Source: Bacteroidota bacterium
GTDB lineage: Bacteria > Bacteroidota > Bacteroidia > Chitinophagales > LD1
Assembly: GCA_016715625.1 (NCBI GenBank)
Contig: JADJZU010000008.1
Location: 48,006 to 112,005 of the forward strand
Direction: 5' to 3'
Length of the DNA: 64,000 bases
A model generated the notes under the pieces. The model saw nothing but the letters and a program-made list of their open reading frames with translations, was not told where the DNA came from and searched no databases. Position numbers and translations under genes: made by a program. Shown here one piece after another: positions 10,902-21,700 of this stretch (position 1 is the stretch's first letter; each line of letters opens with the position of its first letter).

Positions 10902-11492
10902 TTCAGCAAAGGATTTTCGGGATAAGTAGCCATAGGTTTCGTACACTCCACCCATGTGCTGCATGGTATTTTTCCAAAGAACTGTGTAGTCGGTTTTAAA
11001 AATATGGTGGTGGGTTGCAGGTGTAAGAATCCATGAATTTTCCTTCATCTCCTCCTCTAGCTGATGAAATCCCCATCCGCTATAGCCTAAATAAAAACGA
11101 ATGTCTTGTGCAGATACCTTCTCCAACTCGATGAGTGTCTTAAGTTGCTCGAAATCTCCTCCCCAATATAGGTTGTCGGCTATTTTGATGCTGTCTTCAA
11201 TCTGGTCGCCTAGTGTGTGAAGGAACTGAAGAGTATCCGTGCCCACCGGCCCTCCCAAAAACAAAGGGGCTTTGAAAGATGGAAAATCCTCCACTACATC
11301 GGTTAATCGCAGATTGATTGGTTTGTTTAATACCAGGCCTACCGTGCCATTTTCTTCATTGTGATCGCAGATGAGCACAACTGTTCTTCTGAAATTTTCA
11401 TCCAACATAAAAGGCTCAGATAGCAAAAGTTGACCTTTACCTATTTCTTTGCTTTTCTCAAACTCGTAACTCCAAATGTTTTGATTGGGCAT
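10898..11492 (-). CDS. yqgE: YqgE/AlgH family protein (one frameshift)
   Basis: UPF0301 protein. Features are GQLLLSEPFM, F-x-RTVVLICDH, GTVGLVLNKP, LFLGGPV and YLGYSGW. The function of this conserved family is not firmly established. As sequenced, the frame runs past the normal end to 10704 with unrelated residues. Removing one C of the pair near 10930 gives the usual ending ETYATYPENPLLN and a stop at 10898, so the natural length is about 197 residues. The extra base is most likely a sequence error. The stop codons of yqgE and sua5 share bases. Confidence 0.88.
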
Positions 11493-11600
11493 ATGCTTTT
11501 CTTATGTAGCGATGATAGAAAATTATAAAACAGACTTCCTAATCTGTCCCACAGAATTTATTCCACACAGTATTTTTTACGTTAACATTTCGCAATTGGT

Positions 11601-11629
11601 TTTGACTTAATTTGTAACCCCTATAATCG
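11601..11629 (+). promoter_or_regulatory. Weak candidate promoter for the Calx-beta T9SS gene
   Basis: TTTG at 11601-11604 and TATAATCG at 11622-11629 are separated by 17 nt. The -7 box differs from TAnnTTTG at two positions. The start codon follows 11 nt after the box. Confidence 0.3.
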
Positions 11630-11640
11630 CAATATACTGT

Positions 11641-14418
11641 ATGAAGAAAATCTTTGCGCTCTATGTGCTATGCGCCTCTCTGCTTTATTCTACCGCACAA
11701 TCTGTGGTGATACCCAATGTTTGGATAAACGAAATTCATTATGATGATTTGGGTACAGATGGAAACGAGGGCTTTGAAGTAGCAGGTACTGCCGGCACTA
11801 ATCTCCACTGCTTTGAGGTGTGGTTATATACTGGGCCTACACCTGCCAGTGCTGTAAGTTATGATACCATCACACTCAGCGGAACTTTGCCAGCGCAATA
11901 TTGCGGAATAGGTACAGCGTGGTTTGGCTTACCTGTTAATGGAATAGAGAATGGACCCAACGATGGATTGGCTTTGGTATATGCACCCCAGCATAGCGGA
12001 TGTGGCGTAAATAACGTGGATACAGTTTTGCAGTTTCTTTCATACGAGGGGATCATAACCGCTGCTGACGGACGCGCTGCCGGACTCACTTCCACCGATA
12101 TTGGCGTAGCCGAAACAGTAAATACTCCGGACAGTGTGTCCATACAGTTGGTTGGTTTTGGCACTACGTATTATTCCTTCACCTGGGAGGCCGGTTTAGA
12201 TACTTCGCATGCAGATGTTAATACAAATCAAACCTTCTGTCCGCCATCGCCCGTAGTTCAGTTTGCTGTTTCAAGCCAATCGGTGATGGAAAGTGCCGGC
12301 ACTTTTACTGTTTCTGTAACCATTGCTAATCCGAATGCTAATCCTACTACGGTAGCAGTGAATGTTTCCGGAGGTACTGCAACCAGTGGAACAGACTTCA
12401 CTACTTCCCCCAGTTTATTGACCTTTCCGGCCAATTCTTTTGGTCCGCAGCAAATTTCATTCAATATCATTAGTGATAATTTAGATGAACCCAACGAAAC
12501 TGTTTTCATTACACTTTCTAACCCTACCAATGGCGCAAGCATTGGCGCAGTGAGTGCCGATACGCTGAGCATCATTGATGACGATGCACTCTTCTTGTTG
12601 GTTTATCCGCCCACTCAATCGCAGTTTGAGAATATTGGAACTATCAATGTTCCGGTATTACTCAATAACCCAAGCGTAAATCCAACAAGCGTAACTGTAA
12701 AATTGGTTTCGTCCACTGCTGCACAAGGCACCGACTACTATTTTGCAGATACCACTATCACCTGGCCAGCCGGCACCTCGGGTACGCGCCAAGTGCCTGT
12801 AACCATAGTGGATGATAATTTGTTTGAGGCAGACGAAACCATTGCCATCAAAATTACAAACCCTACGAATGGCGCGCAATTGGCCGACTCTACGTTTGAT
12901 ATTACTATTCGTAACAACGATAACCTTTCGGGCAGCGATTGCACCGATTTGTATTTCAGTGAATACATAGAAGGCACTTCCAACAACAAGGCACTTGAAA
13001 TATATAACCCAACCAACAGTGCTGTAAATCTTTCCGATTACAAGATTGTTCGATTTAATAATGGCTCCACCTCCGGTATAGAATTTCAACTCTCCGGCTT
13101 TCTAGCTGCTGAAGATGTATACGTGTTGGTAAACGCTACGGCTGATTCACTTTTAAAGCTCAAAGCAGATACGCTGACTGGTTATGTAAACCACAATGGA
13201 GATGACGCATACGCTCTGCTTCACATCAGCGACACGATTGATGTATTGGGTGTGATAGGAGTGGACCCGGGCAATAGCTGGGTGGTAGATACTGCCACCA
13301 CCGAAGACCATACCTTGATTAGAAGTTACTACTACTACATTGGAAGTAAAGATTGGAGCGCTGCGGTGCAAAGCTGGAAAAGTTATCCGGTAGATTTGAT
13401 TGACTCCTTGGGGTTTCATAACACGGCTGAATGCGGCAATCCGGAGCCTATAGCGCCTGCGGTGATTCGATTTGTGAAAATATTGGACACTGTTCCTGAA
13501 ATCTACACTCCCAACTTTAATTATTTTGATGTGGTGGTTCAGTGCATAAACCCGAGTGGACAGAACGCCACTTTTTCAGTGGCATTGGATGCAGGTGCTT
13601 CTACTGCCACGCAAGGACTAACGAACGATTTTATTTATACTAACCAAAACATAACAGCTGGTGCGGGAGTTACCTTTGATACCGTTAGTTTCATCATTAA
13701 TAACGATAATCTGATAGAGCCCACCGAGAATGCATTGCTGCGTTTTATTAATCTATCGGCCAATACAGTGGTGGGCCCCGACTCAATCTATAACTTATAT
13801 ATCACAGATAGCGATGTGCTCACTGTATCATTTTTGGGCGCCTCTTACGACTACACCGAAGATGCAGGGCTGGTGCAAGTGAAGGTTACATTATCTACAC
13901 CTGTGGCCAACAACACGTCTGCTACAATACAACTGGCAGCAGGCAGCGCTACGCGCAATGTGGATTTTACCTTTAATGATACCACGCTGGTATTTTTAGC
14001 TAACACTGCCGATACGCTTGCATTTTTTGTCGATATCATAGAAGATGGATTGGATGAAGGAAATGAGGAGATAAATTTCGATTTGATAAATCCGACCAAT
14101 GGCGCTGCGCTCGGAACTATTGGCTGCACCGTGCGCATTATAGATAACGATTCTACAGTCGGTTTTGAAGAGAACCAGTTCGATAATAGTCTGCAGGTTT
14201 ATCCAAATCCGGTTTCCGACTTACTTTTTTTGAAATCGGAAAAGTTGATGGATGAGTTTTTTGTTACCGATATAACCGGAAAAGCGGTGGGCCGTTTTTT
14301 TGAAGTTCATTCAACAGAATATGCTCTAGATGTAAGCCAATTTGCCGAAGGCATATACTATATTATGATTCATAGCGATGGTCAACGATGGATGAGGCGA
14401 TTTGTAAAGCGTAACTAA
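11641..14418 (+). CDS. T9SS-secreted Calx-beta / lamin-tail domain protein
   Basis: A 925-residue secreted protein with an intact frame. A signal peptide ends near residue 20 (LLYSTAQ). Residues about 25-200 form a lamin-tail-like domain (WINEIHYDD). Calx-beta domains follow at about 205-315 and 320-430, with the repeated GTDF or GTDY, DDN-x-(D/F)E and E-(T/E) signatures. A second lamin-tail domain covers about 435-600 (FSEYIEGTSNNKALEIYNPT). Two more Calx-beta domains lie at about 610-850. The C-terminal 75 residues are a T9SS type A sorting domain (LQVYPNPVSD, then FAEGIYYI and RRFVKRN). Calx-beta domains bind calcium in characterised proteins. The likely role is a surface or released binding protein; any enzymatic activity is unlikely. 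Confidence 0.88.
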   Translation: MKKIFALYVLCASLLYSTAQSVVIPNVWINEIHYDDLGTDGNEGFEVAGTAGTNLHCFEVWLYTGPTPASAVSYDTITLSGTLPAQYCGIGTAWFGLPVNGIENGPNDGLALVYAPQHSGCGVNNVDTVLQFLSYEGIITAADGRAAGLTSTDIGVAETVNTPDSVSIQLVGFGTTYYSFTWEAGLDTSHADVNTNQTFCPPSPVVQFAVSSQSVMESAGTFTVSVTIANPNANPTTVAVNVSGGTATSGTDFTTSPSLLTFPANSFGPQQISFNIISDNLDEPNETVFITLSNPTNGASIGAVSADTLSIIDDDALFLLVYPPTQSQFENIGTINVPVLLNNPSVNPTSVTVKLVSSTAAQGTDYYFADTTITWPAGTSGTRQVPVTIVDDNLFEADETIAIKITNPTNGAQLADSTFDITIRNNDNLSGSDCTDLYFSEYIEGTSNNKALEIYNPTNSAVNLSDYKIVRFNNGSTSGIEFQLSGFLAAEDVYVLVNATADSLLKLKADTLTGYVNHNGDDAYALLHISDTIDVLGVIGVDPGNSWVVDTATTEDHTLIRSYYYYIGSKDWSAAVQSWKSYPVDLIDSLGFHNTAECGNPEPIAPAVIRFVKILDTVPEIYTPNFNYFDVVVQCINPSGQNATFSVALDAGASTATQGLTNDFIYTNQNITAGAGVTFDTVSFIINNDNLIEPTENALLRFINLSANTVVGPDSIYNLYITDSDVLTVSFLGASYDYTEDAGLVQVKVTLSTPVANNTSATIQLAAGSATRNVDFTFNDTTLVFLANTADTLAFFVDIIEDGLDEGNEEINFDLINPTNGAALGTIGCTVRIIDNDSTVGFEENQFDNSLQVYPNPVSDLLFLKSEKLMDEFFVTDITGKAVGRFFEVHSTEYALDVSQFAEGIYYIMIHSDGQRWMRRFVKRN

Positions 14419-15092
14419 GTATTTCGCTTATGCGCTCGAATCATTTCTCGTTTGCCCCAAGGCCCAACGGGTTTTTCGATTACAAAGCCCGCTTCGCGCA
14501 TCGCTTTTTGTGCAATGCTTTTTGAACAATAAGTCACCAGGATTCCATTAGGCGACATTGCATCATACAGTTTGGTGAAGATTTCCTTACTCCAAATTTC
14601 CGGCTGATGTGTAGGAGCGAATGCGTCAAAAAAAACAATGTCGTATTCAGTATCTAAATGCACATCTTCTATTTTACTCTGTTTTTTATGGAATGCAAAA
14701 AAGTGGGTTACCTGGTGCATTTCTTCCCACCTGCAAAGGTGAAGGGTGTGATAAGGTCCATAACAGTATTCGAAACCTAACAAATCGGTATAGTTGAGTT
14801 GTTTCACAATTGAAATGTCTACCGGGTGAGCTTCCAGAGTTGTGTAATGTATGGATACCTCATTCTTTTCCGCATGTAGCATTGTGAGTAATGCATTGAG
14901 GCCGGTCCCGAAACCAATCTCCAGAACAGAAATGGGTTTTCGCGGGTTATTTTGTTCTATAAAATACTTTAAACCACTGTCTATAAATACATGATTGGAT
15001 TCCTGAATGGAGCCGTGTCTGGAATGATAGACTTCATTAAACACCTCAGAGAAAAGAGTATGGCTTCCATCAGCGGTTTTTAAAATTTCCAT
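14415..15092 (-). CDS. mnmD: tRNA (mnm5s2U34)-methyltransferase MnmD-like
   Basis: A SAM-dependent methyltransferase of the MnmC2 (DUF752) family without the FAD oxidase half of bifunctional MnmC. It shows motif I as LEIGFGTGLNALL, an acidic motif II (TLEAHP), then YDIVFFDAFAP and PNGILVTYCSK, and ends with PVGPWGKREM, a conserved family signature. It probably methylates the aminomethyl group of wobble uridine in tRNA. ATG at 15092 is preferred; an in-frame TTG lies at 15113. The gene converges on the Calx-beta gene and the two stop codons overlap. Confidence 0.85.
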   Translation of the reverse strand: MEILKTADGSHTLFSEVFNEVYHSRHGSIQESNHVFIDSGLKYFIEQNNPRKPISVLEIGFGTGLNALLTMLHAEKNEVSIHYTTLEAHPVDISIVKQLNYTDLLGFEYCYGPYHTLHLCRWEEMHQVTHFFAFHKKQSKIEDVHLDTEYDIVFFDAFAPTHQPEIWSKEIFTKLYDAMSPNGILVTYCSKSIAQKAMREAGFVIEKPVGPWGKREMIRAHKRNT

Positions 15093-15157
15093 GGTGTATT
15101 TAAATAGGTTCAAATTTCAAAATAAGGGGGAATCGATACAGGGGTGGGCAAGAAAAT

Positions 15158-15165
15158 TATTTTTG
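15158..15165 (+). promoter_or_regulatory. Candidate -7 box for purE
   Basis: TATTTTTG matches TAnnTTTG exactly. The 16 bases starting here, TATTTTTGCAGAAAAC, are identical to those upstream of pyrC (from 43841), and both boxes begin 24 bp before their start codon. No -33 element is visible. Confidence 0.5.
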
Positions 15166-15181
15166 CAGAAAACAGATAATT

Positions 15182-15703
15182 ATGTCTACACCACAGGTAG
15201 GTATCATCATGGGCAGCGATAGCGATTTGAAAATAATGCAGGAAGCAGCTGAAGTGCTGGGGCATTTAGGAGTTGAATTTGAGTTGACCGTGGTCAGTGC
15301 ACACCGAACCCCGGAGCGAATGATGGAGTATGCCTCTGCCGCCAAAGCGCGGGGTTTAAAAGTAGTGATAGCCGGAGCTGGTGGTGCTGCTCATCTACCC
15401 GGAATGGTGGCCAGTGTTACCACTTTGCCCGTAATAGGAGTTCCTATTAAATCGTCCAATTCTATTGATGGATGGGATTCTGTGTTGTCTATTTTGCAAA
15501 TGCCTGCGGGAGTTCCGGTTGCTACGGTAGCGCTAAACGGTGCACGCAATGCCGGTATTTTAGCGGCACAGATTATTGCAACCTCAGATCATGCAGTCGC
15601 TGATAATCTTGCCGCCTATAAAACGGACTTGAAGACAAAAGTGCAGCAAAGCATTCGTGAGATTAAAATTGCCGGCTTCCGAAATCAGTTTGACGGGGAG
15701 TAA
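15182..15703 (+). CDS. purE: N5-carboxyaminoimidazole ribonucleotide mutase PurE
   Basis: Class I PurE, which converts N5-CAIR to CAIR in purine biosynthesis. The 173-residue protein has the phosphate-binding MGSDSDL near the start, then VVSAHRTPE and AGAGGAAHLPGM, with SILQMPAGVPVATVA later; the histidine of SAHRTP is the catalytic residue in characterised PurE. Length is typical. It follows mnmD divergently. No purK is visible in the window. Confidence 0.96.
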   Translation: MSTPQVGIIMGSDSDLKIMQEAAEVLGHLGVEFELTVVSAHRTPERMMEYASAAKARGLKVVIAGAGGAAHLPGMVASVTTLPVIGVPIKSSNSIDGWDSVLSILQMPAGVPVATVALNGARNAGILAAQIIATSDHAVADNLAAYKTDLKTKVQQSIREIKIAGFRNQFDGE

Positions 15704-15725
15704 ATACTTTTTATCCCTCCCCGGG

Positions 15726-15756
15726 TTGACATCCTATTGTTTTTTTTATACTTTAG
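15726..15756 (+). promoter_or_regulatory. Candidate promoter for the second giant T9SS gene
   Basis: TTG at 15726-15728 and TACTTTAG at 15749-15756 (one mismatch from TAnnTTTG) are 20 nt apart. The predicted transcript would start just before 15769. Confidence 0.45.
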
Positions 15757-15795
15757 GGTCGTTATTTAATGCACGCAACTAAAATTAACACCACT

Positions 15796-18700
15796 ATGGG
15801 TAAAAAAATCTACTCAGTAATCCTCTGTTTCTATTTTACAATCGCGATAGCTATCGTATATGGCCAATGTAATCTGGCGGTGGAAACAAATCCTGCTTTA
15901 TCAGGTACTCCATCCAATTGCAATACCGCCAATTTTAAATGTGGCTCCGGTGCATATTATGATTTAACGATTACACCACAGACCTATTATAATTTTTCCT
16001 GGGCGAACGGTGCCGGTGGAAACATAAGCGGATTCTGTGCTAATCCACAAAATGGGACCGGCAGTGGTGGTCTTTTTACTACTAATCAAACTTGCTGGTA
16101 TTCCGGCTCCACCACCACTTTGCGAGTAAGTGCTAACAGAAGCAGCACAACGTGGAATGCCACCTCCGGAACTATGACGTACAGGCATGCTGATCCTTCC
16201 ACGCCCACCATCACCAACTCTAATCCTGCCATTTGCTCAGGCGGTAGCTCTACATTGACAGTTTCTCCGGCCATGACTTGCGGAGTAGCTTACTGGCAAA
16301 ATACCACATCCGGGGGAGTATCTACTGCGGCACAATCCCCTCAGTCTGTTTCTGCTGCCGGCACCTATTACTATAGAGGATATAGTGGTGGCACTAACGG
16401 ATGTTGGGGTACGCAAGCCTCCACAGCAGTTACAGTTTCTTCTGATCCATCGCTGCCAACGCTGAATGTGGCTACTCCTGCATCCGGCACCTCAGTGTGT
16501 GTAGGTCAGGACCTATCCGCCACTTTCAATGCAGGCTCGGGTGGCGTTTCCTGCACCGATGAGTTTCAATATGTAGTGAGCGGTGCGGGACCCGTGGGTG
16601 GAACTTTTGCTTACACGCCTTCCAATCTTATTGCTACAGCCAGCATGGCTGGTAGAACAGTGACCATGCAGGCTCGCAGAAATTGCTCCGGCAACGGCTG
16701 CGATGGTGCAGGAGAAACATTTACGACCGTAGCTACCTGGACGGTCGTTTCCGATCCGGTAGCTCCCACTCTAAATGTAGCGACACCGGTGAGCGGAACA
16801 ACCGTTTGCGAGGGTCAAAACTTATCGGCTACTTTCAACGCGGGCACAGGAGGGGTTAGTTGCACAGATGGTTTCCAATATATAGTGAGTGGTGCGGGTC
16901 CTATTGGTGGCACATTTAGTTACACAGGAGGTAGTCCTATTTCTACTGTCGGCCTAGGCGGAAGAACAGTAACCTTACAAACCCGTAGAGATTGCTCCGG
17001 CAATGGCTGTGATGGCGCTGCTGAAACTTTTGCCACAGTAGCTACCTGGACGGTAGTTCCGGATCCTTCTGTTTCTATAGCCGTTACCAGCAGTCCGATG
17101 TGTGCTACTTCCAATATAGGCACCATTACTGCTACACCAAGCAACGGGACCGGAACACCTACCTATACCTGGGAGTGGTCTCCTGATGGTTCTACAGCCT
17201 GGACCAGTGTAGTGGTTCAGGTATTTTGCTTGCCACAGGCTCAGGGGTTACAATTTCCAGTTCTCAGGATGTTTATATAACCAGTTATAATACAACTACT
17301 CAGTGTGAGAGTTTTATTTATCAGATTGTAAATGTCACCATTACCCCAACATTTGCAGTTACACCTTCCAATCCCAATAACGTAGCATATAACGGGTTTG
17401 GTGTAAGTTGTAAAGGTTCGGCAAACGGTGCCATTACAGCTACCATCACATCGGTTGCTAATCCTTACACTTATTTCTGGTCTAATGGCAGCAGTTCCGG
17501 ATTTACCAATAGTGCGACACATACTATATCAGGTTTAGTAGCCGGTACCTACACGGTTTCTGTATTTGATGCAGGAGGATGTAACCAAACCGCTACATTC
17601 AGTTTGTCAGAGCCGGCAGCGATTTCTGTAAATGCTACTCTATCCACATCTACAGGTGGTGGATTTAACATCAACTGTAATGGCGGCACTACTGGTACCA
17701 TCACACCATCTGTAACAAATGGAATCGGTGCCATTAATTACGACTGGGCAGATTTAGCCGGTACTAACAATGGAGCGAACAGAACCGCTTTAAGCGCCAA
17801 CACTTATACACTAACAATAACAGATGCTAACGGATGCACAGCCAGTAAATCATTTACGCTGACAGCACCTTCGCCCTTGTTAGTAACTGTAAACCGAATT
17901 TTGATTGTTCGGGTAGCACTTATACCAATGCCACACTCTTTGCAACCAGCTCGGGCGGAGAGGGTACGTTCCAATATAGTTTTAACGGAGGCGCATTCGG
18001 CCCAAGCAATGTATCCGGTAGCTTTCCCAATCCTCCATCAACCTACACCAACGTTCCGATCCAAATACGGGATGGCAACAATTGCACTTATGGCACTACT
18101 ATTTCGTTTACGTTCCCTACAGCCGGCTCAGGATTTGGTGCCTGCGACTATATATACGTGTCGCCTACCGGAGATGCCAATACGACAGAAGGCACAGAGA
18201 CCTGCCCGTCATCGTTCGCTAATGCATTTACCATTTTGAATGCCAACACGGCCAGAAATCACATTATCTTATTGGAAGGGAACTACAACTTCAGTGATGA
18301 ATTTGAAATTACAACCACCAATCCATATACCATAGATGGCGGTTATGTAGACCAGGAACTTATTGACCAAGTCCAGCGATAATGCTGGCGATTTATCCAG
18401 ACTTTTCTTCAACAATACTACTTTCAAGAATATATCGCTTAGCGGTAGAAATGTGGGATATATGAGGGGTTTGGTAGTTAAGAATAAATCCAATTTTACC
18501 ATTAAAGACATTAAAATTGAAACACGAGACCTAAACAGTACTGAACGAACAGGATTCCTAACACGTGAAGGTGTGTCGAATTACGCTCTGTATATGGAGG
18601 GTTGTAGTAATTATAATTTCTCTAGAACCATCGTTGAGTCAGGAGATGGAAGTGCCGGTTTAAGTGGAAATAATGGTTCTGGTGGAAGTTCAGGTGGCGG

Positions 18701-21700
18701 TGGCTCTCAGGGTAGTGGCGCATCCTGCGACTGTAATAAAGCAGGTATTGGAGATGGTCCAAACCCAGCGGAGGCTGGAGGAGGCGGTAGTGCAGCTGGG
18801 GCAGCGGTGGCTCAAATTAATGGCGGTAGTGCTCCCTGCGGTAGTGCCGGTGATGGAGGTGGTGGTGGCGCAGGCGGTGGAGATCAGTGGTCAGCAGTTG
18901 GATTTAGTTGTAATGATGCTGGTAATGGTGACTCAGGTGACAATGGCGGTTCAGGTGGTGGTGGTGCAGGTGGTGGAACTGGTGGTGGAGGTGCAGGAAA
19001 TTGCCGATGGTGGAACGGCAAAGTGGGGGTGCAGCTGTAAGTGCTGGTGGGGAGCTGCTGGAACGCAAGCATCAACAGTGGTTTTGATGTGCCAGAGCAG
19101 GTGGAAGCGGTGTGGGGGGGCGGCTGGTAACGGTGGTGGTGGTGGTGGTGGTGGTGGTGGTGGCTCAGCAATGGAACGGATTTGTAATTGCTGGAGATTC
19201 TGGCTCAGGTGGCGGAGGCGGTGGTGGCGGGGCGGTGGCGGTGGTGCGGGATCAGGTGGTGCAGGAGGTGGAGCAGTTATGCCGTATTTTTATATAACAA
19301 CGGAGCTTCATGGTAATTTACAAAGTTGTAATTCTAACAGGCACAGGCGGTGCTGGTGAGCAGGGGGAACAGGTGGTGCCGGTGGTCAGGTGGCAATGGT
19401 GGCTCAGGGGTAGTGAATCTTGTGGAGGATCGGACCTGGGAACGGTGGAACAGGGGCTGGTGGAAGTGCCGGTGGGAAAGGAGGAGATGGTGGTGCCGGC
19501 TCAACAGGTTAGTTGCCCATTGTGTTCATCTGGAGGAACTGCTCTAGTACTAGCTTTACTTGTGCTACTAAATAATCCGCATCTTGTGGAAGCACACCAA
19601 TTGCCAGCCCTATAGTATCGGTAGATGCAAAACAGGGTTGCACTAATTCTGAAATTGTACTTACCAAGGGTTCCGGAACTTGGGGTGCATTCGGTCCGGA
19701 TGGAACATTCGTTAAAAATACCAGCCCAACCACCACTACCTACACTACTACAGGTGCAGGATCTACTCCGGTGGCGGTTTATTATACCAGCACCGGTGAT
19801 AAGGATGTGATTGTAAACGGAGTAACCTACAGCAATTTTATCAAGATAAAAGGTACCAGAAATCTTCCGGTTATTGATACCATTACAAACCCTATTTGTG
19901 TAGGACAAAATATAAACTTGAGCACACCTTCTACAGGTACTGCTTATGAATGGGCCATTTCCAATAACAACTTTGCGAGTAATGTTTATACCAGTTCTTC
20001 GCAGAATCCGGGTTTAGTAAATACTAGCTCCTACTCAGCTGGTACGTATAAAGTGCGTTTGCGTGTGAAGGAAGATTGTTGTGGTTGGTCTATACCAAAA
20101 TATTCACAATTCATTATAACCACTCCAACTGGTCCTGCTCAACCAATCACCGGTCCAACTGTGGCTTGTCAGGGTTCTACCAAAACTTATAGTACAACAG
20201 CCGCATTGAATGCGACCAGCTACAACTGGACTGTACCGTTGGGGGCTATCATCAACTCCGGGCAGGGCACTTTGTCCATTTCAGTAACTTTCAGTACAGC
20301 CGGTGGAAACGTAACAGTAAGCCCTGTGGGTTGCACAAGTGGAACATCGTCCAGTTTAGGCGTGACTGTTAATCAGGCCCCAAGTGCTACTATTAATGGT
20401 AGCCTTACGGTGTGTTCCGGCTCAGGCACCACACTTATTGGCGGTGCTTCGGGTGGAACCGGTGGAAATGGTGTATTCTCCTATAACTGGAGTGGGCCTA
20501 GCTTCAGTTCGACTAATCAAACTATTAATGTCAGCACCGGTGGTGTGTATAATCTTACCGTTACCGATCAGGGCAGCAATTGCACCGGCTTGACCAGTGG
20601 AACGCTCATTTTAAACACTCCTGCTGTAGTGGTGGAAGGAGCAGATTTTGCAGTCTGTCAATCTGCTACACCTGTTGCAGTTGCACTGTCAGGTGCCTCC
20701 GTGAGTGGGGGCGCTACAACGGGTGCCTGGTCCATTATTTCGGGCGGAGGTTCACTGAGCAGTGTGCTGCAAACTTCAAATCCTGAGCTAGTAACCTATA
20801 CTCCTGATGTTAACTACAGCGGCACGGTAATTTTGAGATTAACTACAAATGACCCTGCAGGACCATGTCCTGCGGAGTTTGCCGACAGAGTTATCACGGT
20901 GGACACAAGACCTACCGTAGATGCCGGACCAGATATTACAAGATGTGACAACACTCCTCTTGCCGATATCCTAATGACCGGTGCTACTGCGGGCGGTACT
21001 TTCGGTTCTACCCAGTGGGTAGGGGGTATAGGTTTAGGTGTTTGGACTCAAAATATAAATCCGGCAGCAGCCTATTTCTCTCCTAATGTAATAGGCAATT
21101 CCTTGAATCTTACACTTCGTGTGTTTGGAAGTGGAGGTTGCACAGGCGTAAACGTGACGGATACCCGGTTGATGCGTTGGGGACAAACGCCCACAGTGGA
21201 TGCCGGTCCAAATCTCAGTTTGTGTAACAATGCTTCGGTTATTGACATAACCGGTGCATCCAGCAGTGGTTCGCATGGCGCACTAAACTGGGTTTATAAT
21301 TCAATTGGCGGTACAGCATCCATTACCAATGGTGCAGGGTCTATTACTCCTGAGTTGACACCATCATCTGCTGCCGGCAATGGCACCATGACAATTACGG
21401 CTACCGGTATTCACGGTTGCATTGGAATTGACCCTACCGATGTAATGAGCGTAAGTTGGGGTAGCGATCCTTCTGTAAATGCGGGCCCAGATCAAACAAG
21501 TTGTTCCGCATATCCGGTAGTAGTTAATGGATCAGCTATTAGTTATAGTTCAATTACATGGACATCTTCCGGAACCGGAACATTCTCTGATGCTACCATT
21601 GAGGATCCATTGTATTACCCAAGCTCAAGTGATATTACGAATGGTAGTGTGGTGTTGACATTAACCGTATCGGCCATCACACCGTGTGTAGGCACCAGTT

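Noticed and set aside
18884..19171. Minus-strand frame encoding a poly-histidine protein
   Set aside because: It is the complement of the GGT/GTG repeat in the poly-glycine segment and has no other support.
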